From the NCBI RefSeq assembly GCF_000711235.1, contig NZ_JOMI01000005.1:62001-126000 (forward strand): a stretch of DNA of 64,000 nt, in the 5' to 3' direction. Position 1 is the stretch's first letter; every line of letters begins with the position of its first letter. A program made the position numbers and the translations under genes. Of the stretch, positions 58,429 to 64,000 are shown in pieces. The notes beneath the pieces are model-generated. The model saw nothing but the letters and a program-made list of their open reading frames with translations. It did not search any database and was not told where the DNA came from. Source of the DNA: Prevotella sp. 10(H). GTDB taxonomy: Bacteria; Bacteroidota; Bacteroidia; Bacteroidales; Dysgonomonadaceae.

Positions 58429-61026
58429 ATGAAAAAAAGTGTAATTATTATTTCTGCACTTATTCTACTCACAGGAAAAACAGCGGCGCAGCAAAAGCCG
58501 TGGATGGACGAATCCAAGCCTGTAGAACAACGTGTAGAGATGCTTGTAAATGCAATGACTCTCGAAGAAAAAATCGGGCAGATGATGAACAGTGCTCCGG
58601 CAATAGACCGTCTGGGAATTCCTTCATACGATTGGTGGAACGAGTGCCTGCATGGTGTAGGCCGTGCCGGATTAGCCACTGTATATCCTCAGGCAATCGG
58701 ACTTGCAGCAACTTTCGACGATGACGCGTTATTCAAATCGGCAACCATCATATCGGACGAAGCACGGGCAAAACATCATCAGTTTGTGCGCGAAGGTTCC
58801 CGGCAAATTTATCAGGGTTTGACTTTTTGGTCGCCTAATATCAATATTTTCCGTGATCCGAGGTGGGGACGCGGACAGGAAACCTACGGCGAAGACCCAC
58901 ATCTGACTACCCGCATGGGTATCGCCTTTGTAAAAGGATTGCAGGGTGATAATCCTAATTATTATAAACTGGTAGCTACCGCCAAGCATTTTGCAGTACA
59001 TAGCGGCCCCGAATACGAGCGTCATACATTCGATGCTTATCCTACAGCTTACGACAACTGGGCTACTTATCTGCCTGCTTTCAAAGCCTTGGTAGACGAG
59101 GGCAAAGTTGCTTCTGTGATGTGTGCATATAACCGTCTCGACGGAGTACCGTGTTGCGGCAGTCATCCTTTACAGGTAGATATTTTGAGAAATCAGTGGA
59201 AGTTTGACGGTTACATCGTATCAGACTGTGGCGCTATCGACGATTTCTACAGAACACATAAGACTTCACCAGATGCAGCAACCGCTTCGGCAGAAGCTGT
59301 CATAGCAGGTACCGACCTTGAGTGCGGTTCCAGCTACAGAGCGTTGAAAGAATCTGTAGATAAGGGAATGATCTCTGAAAAAGAACTCGATGTATCTTTG
59401 AAAAGACTTTTCTATGCACGATTCAAATTGGGTATGTTCGATTCGGACAGTAAAAATCCATATGCACAAATCCCGTATTCAGTTTTAGATTCGGAGAAGC
59501 ACAGACAGGATGCATTGGACATGGCGCGGAAATCTATTGTATTGCTGAAAAACAATAACCGCACACTGCCTTTATCTAAAAATATAAAGAAAATAGCGGT
59601 CATCGGGCCGGGAGCAACAGACTCTGTTTCTCTTCTAGGAAACTATAACGGCACGCCGGGTAAAATTGTTACTATCCTGCAAGGTATAAAAGACAAATGC
59701 GGAGATAACATCGATGTTGTTTACGAAAGAGGTGTCAATCTGCTTGACGATAATATGGTCTCCTCTGTAGATATATGGTCTATGATGCGAAGCGGCAATA
59801 AGAAAGGAATGAAAGCCGAATACTATAAAGGAATAGAACTGAAAGGTAAACCGCAGCTTACACGTGTAGAAACTAAGATAGATTTCAAAGGAGGGGTTGC
59901 GGACGAAATAGCTCCCGGCATAAAAGCTAACTGGGTTTCAGTTAGGTGGACAGGAACATTCACCCCTGAAGAAACGAAAGACTATACTTTCCACGTAACA
60001 GGCGATGACGGATTCCGCTTATTCGTAAATGATGAAAAGGTTATCGACCATTTTTCCTACCACGAAGCCATGACGGATTATTACACCCTGAAAGCTGAAA
60101 AAGGAAAGAAATACAATATTCGTCTCGAATATTTCCAAGGCGATCAAGGTGCAGTTATAAGATTTGGTGCGGGATATATGTATAATACAGATTACGACAA
60201 GGTACTGGCTGCTGTATCGGATGCCGATGCTATCGTATTTGCCGGAGGTATCTCCCCTACTCTCGAGGGTGAAGAAATGCCTGTAGACCTGCCCGGATTC
60301 TTCAAAGGTGATCGTAATACAATAGCCCTGCCTGCAATACAGACACGGATGATGAAAGAACTGAAGAAAACAGGAAAGCCGGTGATATTCGTTATGCAAA
60401 CCGGAAGCGCTTTGTCTATCAACTGGGAGAATGAAAACGTACCTGCCATTATCAATTCATGGTATGGCGGACAAGCTGCCGGAGTGGCAATTGCCGATGT
60501 TCTGTTCGGAGATTATAACCCTGCTGGGCGTCTGCCTGTTACATTCTACAAATCGGATAACGACCTGCCGCCTTACGAAGATTATAATATGGCAGGACGT
60601 ACTTACCGCTATTTCGAAAAAGAACCGCTCTATCCGTTCGGACACGGGCTAAGCTATACTTCTTTTGTTTATTCCGATCTGAAAGTGAATAAAAAGAGCC
60701 GCTTAGGGGAAAATATTCCGGTTTCGGTGACAGTACAAAATACCGGAGAGAATGACGGTGACGAAGTTGTTCAGTTGTATATTTCGCACGAAAAGAATGC
60801 AGCCCAAATCATACCGATAACCGAATTGAAAGGATTTAAACGTATATTCCTGCGAAAAGGTGAGAAAAAAACGGTTAACTTTACTCTATCCCCTAATGAT
60901 TTGGGAATAATAGACGGAGCAGGTAACTTGATAAAAGAAGCAGGAAACATAAAAATATTTGCAGGAGGCGGACAGCCCCGCTACAGTAAAAACGGCGTGG
61001 ATGCTGTTACAGAACTTATAGATTAG
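58429..61026 (+). CDS. GH3 beta-glycosidase with PA14 domain
   Basis: This 865-residue secreted enzyme (signal peptide, cut near TAAQ) belongs to the GH3 beta-glucosidase/beta-xylosidase family. The N-terminal barrel has NEALHGV-type sequence (NECLHGVGRAG), KHFAVHSGPE and the nucleophile D266 in VSDCGAI. The second alpha/beta domain follows (KSIVLLKNN, GPGATDS) and is interrupted by a PA14 insertion (about 460-590, GMKAEYYKGIELKG), as in xylosidases and related enzymes. An Fn3-like C-terminal domain closes it. The NECLHG signature favours a xylosidase or arabinofuranosidase-type member. It lies between a terminator upstream and an interrupted palindrome downstream. Confidence 0.93.
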   Translation: MKKSVIIISALILLTGKTAAQQKPWMDESKPVEQRVEMLVNAMTLEEKIGQMMNSAPAIDRLGIPSYDWWNECLHGVGRAGLATVYPQAIGLAATFDDDALFKSATIISDEARAKHHQFVREGSRQIYQGLTFWSPNINIFRDPRWGRGQETYGEDPHLTTRMGIAFVKGLQGDNPNYYKLVATAKHFAVHSGPEYERHTFDAYPTAYDNWATYLPAFKALVDEGKVASVMCAYNRLDGVPCCGSHPLQVDILRNQWKFDGYIVSDCGAIDDFYRTHKTSPDAATASAEAVIAGTDLECGSSYRALKESVDKGMISEKELDVSLKRLFYARFKLGMFDSDSKNPYAQIPYSVLDSEKHRQDALDMARKSIVLLKNNNRTLPLSKNIKKIAVIGPGATDSVSLLGNYNGTPGKIVTILQGIKDKCGDNIDVVYERGVNLLDDNMVSSVDIWSMMRSGNKKGMKAEYYKGIELKGKPQLTRVETKIDFKGGVADEIAPGIKANWVSVRWTGTFTPEETKDYTFHVTGDDGFRLFVNDEKVIDHFSYHEAMTDYYTLKAEKGKKYNIRLEYFQGDQGAVIRFGAGYMYNTDYDKVLAAVSDADAIVFAGGISPTLEGEEMPVDLPGFFKGDRNTIALPAIQTRMMKELKKTGKPVIFVMQTGSALSINWENENVPAIINSWYGGQAAGVAIADVLFGDYNPAGRLPVTFYKSDNDLPPYEDYNMAGRTYRYFEKEPLYPFGHGLSYTSFVYSDLKVNKKSRLGENIPVSVTVQNTGENDGDEVVQLYISHEKNAAQIIPITELKGFKRIFLRKGEKKTVNFTLSPNDLGIIDGAGNLIKEAGNIKIFAGGGQPRYSKNGVDAVTELID

Positions 61027-61032
61027 TTATAG

Positions 61033-61112
61033 AATGGTATTATAAATAGAAATGATATGATTTTTTCATTTAATGAGAAAATTATCAAATTATTTTTATT
61101 TATAATACCATT
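61033..61112. repeat. 80-bp interrupted palindrome between GH3 and GH127
   Basis: Perfect 16-bp arms AATGGTATTATAAATA and TATTTATAATACCATT are 48 nt apart. The loop contains smaller imperfect repeats (GATATGATTTTTTCATT and AATGAGAAAATTATC), so the RNA could form one long hairpin. It starts 7 nt after the GH3 stop and ends 37 nt before the GH127 start. It may act as a processing or attenuation signal, or be a small inverted-repeat element. Confidence 0.7.
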
Positions 61113-61149
61113 ATTTTGTGCTTATGTTTTACAAGATTAGCCTTAAATC

Positions 61150-62994
61150 ATGAAAAAAAGCACAATACATTTTATATTATTGTCATGCCTTATTTTATTC
61201 ACTTACTGCACTAAAAATAAGGAAAACAACTTTCAGAAGAATTATCCAGTCAATTTCTCGAAAGTAAAAATTACGGATAATTTCTGGACTCCCCGCCTGA
61301 AAACACATGCAGATGTTACTCTCAAAGCCTGCATTCATCAGTGTGAACACGAAACACAGCGTATCAAGAATTTCGCCATTGCCGCCAAAATGGAAGAGGG
61401 CGAATTTAAAGGTTTGGTATATGACGACTCCGACCTGTATAAGATGTTGGAAGGTGCTTCATATTCTCTGATGAATAACCCCGATCCCCAATTGGAAAAA
61501 AAGCTGGATAGTATAATTGCAAAAATAGCAGGGGCGCAACTTCCCGACGGATACCTGATGACGTATTTCCAGCTGAATAATCTGGACGAACGCTGGACTA
61601 ATATGGATAAGCATGAGATGTACTGTTGCGGACATCTTATCGAGGCAGGAATAGCTCATTACAATGCTACAGGAAAACGTTCGTTATTAGATGTGGCAAT
61701 AAAATATGCCGACCATATAGATAACACATTCGGTAAAGGAAAACGGGACTGGGTACCGGGACATCAGGAAATCGAACTGGCACTTGTTAAACTGTACCGC
61801 GTAACAGATGACCAACGTTATCTGAATCTGGCGCATTGGCTGCTCGAACAGAGAGGGCACGACAAAGCCGACTGGAAAGCAAAAGACTACTATCAGGATC
61901 TGAAACCGGTAAAAGATCTGGCGAAGATAAGCGGACATGCTGTACGTGCTATGTATATGTTTACAGGTATGGCCGACTATGCAGCCATAACAGAAGATAC
62001 AACTTATATAAAGGCCCTCGACCGATTGTGGGATGATGTAGTACATACCAAAATGTACCTGACGGGCGGTATAGGCTCGTCACGTAAAAATGAAGGTTTT
62101 ACCGAAGACTACGACCTGCCTAACGAAGAAGCATACTGCGAAACCTGCGCATCGGTGGGAATGGTATTCTGGAATCAGCGGATGAATATGCTCAAAGGCG
62201 ACAGTAAATATATAGACGTACTGGAACGTTCCTTGTATAACGGCGCTCTTGCGGGAATATCACTTTCGGGAGACAGATTCTTCTATGTTAATCCACTGGC
62301 CTCATCGGGTAATCATCATCGCAAACCATGGTACGGTACAGCTTGCTGTCCGAGCCAGATATCCCGTTTCCTGCCGTCGATTGGCAGCTATATATATGCC
62401 ACATCCGATGATGCATTATGGGTTAATCTTTTTATCGGCAATGATACAAAAGTACAACTAAGTGGTACAGATATAGCAGTAAGTCAGAAAACCGAATATC
62501 CATGGGACGGAAAAGTAGCGATTTCAATAGACCCGGATAAAGATAAATCTTTTGAACTCAAATTGCGTCTGCCGGATTGGTGCAAGAAATATACTTTGGC
62601 AATAAACGGAAAACAAGCGGACGCAAAAACTGAAAACGGTTACATATCAATCGACCGCCTGTGGAAAAAAAGCGACAAGATAGAATATACGATGGATATG
62701 CCGGTAGAAGTTGTCGCAGCCGACCCGCGCGTGAAAGCGAATATCGGTAAGAGGGCTATTCAGAGAGGGCCGCTGGTATATTGTGCAGAAGAAGCAGATA
62801 ACACTGATTTCGACAATATGCTTCTTAATCCGTCAACTACATATAATACTTCTTTCCAACAGGATTTACTCGGCGGTGTTGTATCTATTGCAGCCACCAA
62901 TGCAGACAAGACATATATACTCAACCCGTACTATGCATGGGATAATCGACAGCCGGGCAAAATGAAAGTCTGGATCGATTATGACGGAAAATAA
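61150..62994 (+). CDS. GH127 beta-L-arabinofuranosidase
   Basis: This 614-residue protein has a lipoprotein-like leader (LFTYC, C20). The GH127 (DUF1680) alpha/alpha-barrel occupies about 35-430 and a beta domain the rest. Family metal and catalytic residues match those of HypBA1: E315 in RKNEGFTED, E331 and C333 in YCETCAS, C399-C400 in GTACCPSQISRF. Of these, one cysteine (C399) should be the nucleophile and the cluster E331, C333, C400 should bind zinc. It likely removes beta-L-arabinofuranose from hydroxyproline-linked or pectic glycans. It follows GH3 on the same strand, with an interrupted palindrome between them. Confidence 0.93.
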   Translation: MKKSTIHFILLSCLILFTYCTKNKENNFQKNYPVNFSKVKITDNFWTPRLKTHADVTLKACIHQCEHETQRIKNFAIAAKMEEGEFKGLVYDDSDLYKMLEGASYSLMNNPDPQLEKKLDSIIAKIAGAQLPDGYLMTYFQLNNLDERWTNMDKHEMYCCGHLIEAGIAHYNATGKRSLLDVAIKYADHIDNTFGKGKRDWVPGHQEIELALVKLYRVTDDQRYLNLAHWLLEQRGHDKADWKAKDYYQDLKPVKDLAKISGHAVRAMYMFTGMADYAAITEDTTYIKALDRLWDDVVHTKMYLTGGIGSSRKNEGFTEDYDLPNEEAYCETCASVGMVFWNQRMNMLKGDSKYIDVLERSLYNGALAGISLSGDRFFYVNPLASSGNHHRKPWYGTACCPSQISRFLPSIGSYIYATSDDALWVNLFIGNDTKVQLSGTDIAVSQKTEYPWDGKVAISIDPDKDKSFELKLRLPDWCKKYTLAINGKQADAKTENGYISIDRLWKKSDKIEYTMDMPVEVVAADPRVKANIGKRAIQRGPLVYCAEEADNTDFDNMLLNPSTTYNTSFQQDLLGGVVSIAATNADKTYILNPYYAWDNRQPGKMKVWIDYDGK

Positions 62995-63058
62995 GTTCAC
63001 AGATTGTATCAGGCATTGCCGTTAAAAAATAGACCGGACAAGTTTAATAACGACAGGT

Positions 63059-64000
63059 ATGGAACAGAAATATAAATACATCGCATTAATTCTTCTCATT
63101 ATGAGCGGTTTGCTTTCTTCCGGCATTGTTAACGGCCTGAATCCGAATAACAGACATCCTCTCATCTCCAAACCATATAACGAGTTACCTCTGGGTACAA
63201 TTAAACCCAAAGGGTGGCTCAGGGAAACACTCGAACGTCAACGAAACGGCATGACTTCGCAGATGGATAAGCTCTATCCCGAAGTAATGGGTCCCCGCAA
63301 CGGTTGGTTGGGCGGCGACGGAGATCAATGGGAAAGAGGACCTTACTGGATAGACGGGCTCATTCCACTGGCCTATATACTGGATGATAAGGAATTGAAA
63401 GATAAGGCTCAGCCGTGGATAGAATGGGCACTAAAGAGTCAACGGGAAGACGGTTTTTTCGGCCCTGACAAAGATTATCCTAAAGAAAGAGGTCTGCAGC
63501 GCAGCAATTCAGAGGACTGGTGGCCGCGCATGGTAGTGCTGAAATATATGAAGCAATATTATTCGGCTACAAGAGACGAGCGCATTATAGAATTTATGAA
63601 ACGCTATTTCCGCTACCAGCTCAATACTCTACCTGAAAAGCCGTTGGGACACTGGACTTTCTGGGCAGAATACCGTGCCTGCGACAACCTGCAGATTGTA
63701 TATTGGTTGTATAATCTTACAGGAGAAAAATATTTACTTGATTTGGGCGAACTGCTGCATAAACAAAGTTACGATTATGTAGATATGTTCCTCAACAGGG
63801 ATGACCTAACACGTATAAATACAATCCACTGTGTGAATCTGGCACAGGGAATTAAAGAACCGATCATATACTATCAGCAAAATCCGGATAAGAAATATAT
63901 CGACGCAGTAAAAAAGGCGTTTAAAGATATCCGTCAGTTTCACGGGCAGCCACAGGGAATGTACGGAGGGGATGAAGCCATACATGGAAATAATCCTACA
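63059..64000 (+). CDS. GH127-like six-hairpin glycosidase (3' partial)
   Basis: An ATG at 63059 opens a frame that continues without a stop to the right edge (314 residues visible). It starts with a signal peptide (MEQKYKYIALILLIMSGLLS), then NELPLGTIKPKGWLRETLER, VMGPRNGWLGGDGDQWERG and PYWIDGLIPLAYILDD. This pattern resembles the DUF1680/GH127-related proteins of the SusCD-associated type (beta-L-arabinofuranosidase domain annotation), but it is clearly diverged from the GH127 gene upstream. The catalytic cysteines would lie beyond the window. The gap to GH127 is 64 nt and holds no terminator, so the two are probably co-transcribed. Confidence 0.8.
   Translation, partial: MEQKYKYIALILLIMSGLLSSGIVNGLNPNNRHPLISKPYNELPLGTIKPKGWLRETLERQRNGMTSQMDKLYPEVMGPRNGWLGGDGDQWERGPYWIDGLIPLAYILDDKELKDKAQPWIEWALKSQREDGFFGPDKDYPKERGLQRSNSEDWWPRMVVLKYMKQYYSATRDERIIEFMKRYFRYQLNTLPEKPLGHWTFWAEYRACDNLQIVYWLYNLTGEKYLLDLGELLHKQSYDYVDMFLNRDDLTRINTIHCVNLAQGIKEPIIYYQQNPDKKYIDAVKKAFKDIRQFHGQPQGMYGGDEAIHGNNPT

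Noticed and set aside
35546-64000. Mobile element or prophage origin for the accessory region
   Set aside because: No integrase, transposase, terminal repeats or tRNA-adjacent attachment site was seen.
47898-64000. Complete polysaccharide utilisation locus
   Set aside because: No SusC- or SusD-like gene is present within the window, so only a glycan-degradation locus can be claimed.

Overview
The window looks like a chromosomal segment of a Bacteroidota (order Bacteroidales) organism, most likely Dysgonomonas or a close relative. The DNA is AT-rich. Many genes have a Bacteroidota-type promoter (-7 box TAnnTTTG) and few have a Shine-Dalgarno sequence. The 16S rRNA variable regions read like Dysgonomonas from memory; no alignment was run. 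Family content also fits: a type IX secretion plug protein, a histone H1-like small protein, a hybrid two-component system (HTCS) regulator and many secreted glycoside hydrolases.

Layout. 1-5.0 kb (+): the 3' part of a GH20 hexosaminidase with a PA14 domain, then a P-type cation ATPase. 5.1-28.2 kb (mostly -): class II fructose-bisphosphate aldolase, a sugar nucleotidyltransferase, a 58-residue histone H1-like protein, a complete rRNA operon (16S, tRNA-Ile, tRNA-Ala, 23S, 5S), endonuclease III, a PpiD/SurA-type foldase, LptC, an outer-membrane barrel, an exosortase-like protein (+), a membrane glycosyltransferase, the lysC-lysA pair, the T9SS plug protein, YebC, a cytoplasmic alpha-amylase, TerC and a candidate 31-residue ORF. 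28.4-31.0 kb (+): HD-domain protein and TilS. 31.1-35.2 kb (-): thioredoxin and DnaE. 35.5-41.1 kb: secreted proteins of uncertain role, an alpha/beta hydrolase, and a YihY-barstar pair. 41.1-47.8 kb: a GH106-like glycosidase, and a repeat-containing secreted protein divergent from an HTH regulator. 47.9-64 kb: a glycan-degradation locus.

The last locus is the most coherent system. A GH172 (DUF2961) lipoprotein is divergent from an HTCS regulator. It is followed by an unrecognised secreted protein that overlaps, by 4 nt, a TIM-barrel protein fused to a formylglycine-generating-enzyme-like domain; then come GH3, GH127 and a GH127-like protein that runs off the window. No SusC/SusD pair is visible. 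The two promoters flanking the HTCS gene (GH172 and the downstream operon) share a direct repeat, TTGATAnnA and TTGATAYGA with 21-bp periodicity. It lies 28-30 nt upstream of the -7 box in both and is a good candidate for the HTCS operator. The enzyme set suggests a furanose-containing substrate (L- or D-arabinofuranosides), but the substrate cannot be fixed from sequence alone.
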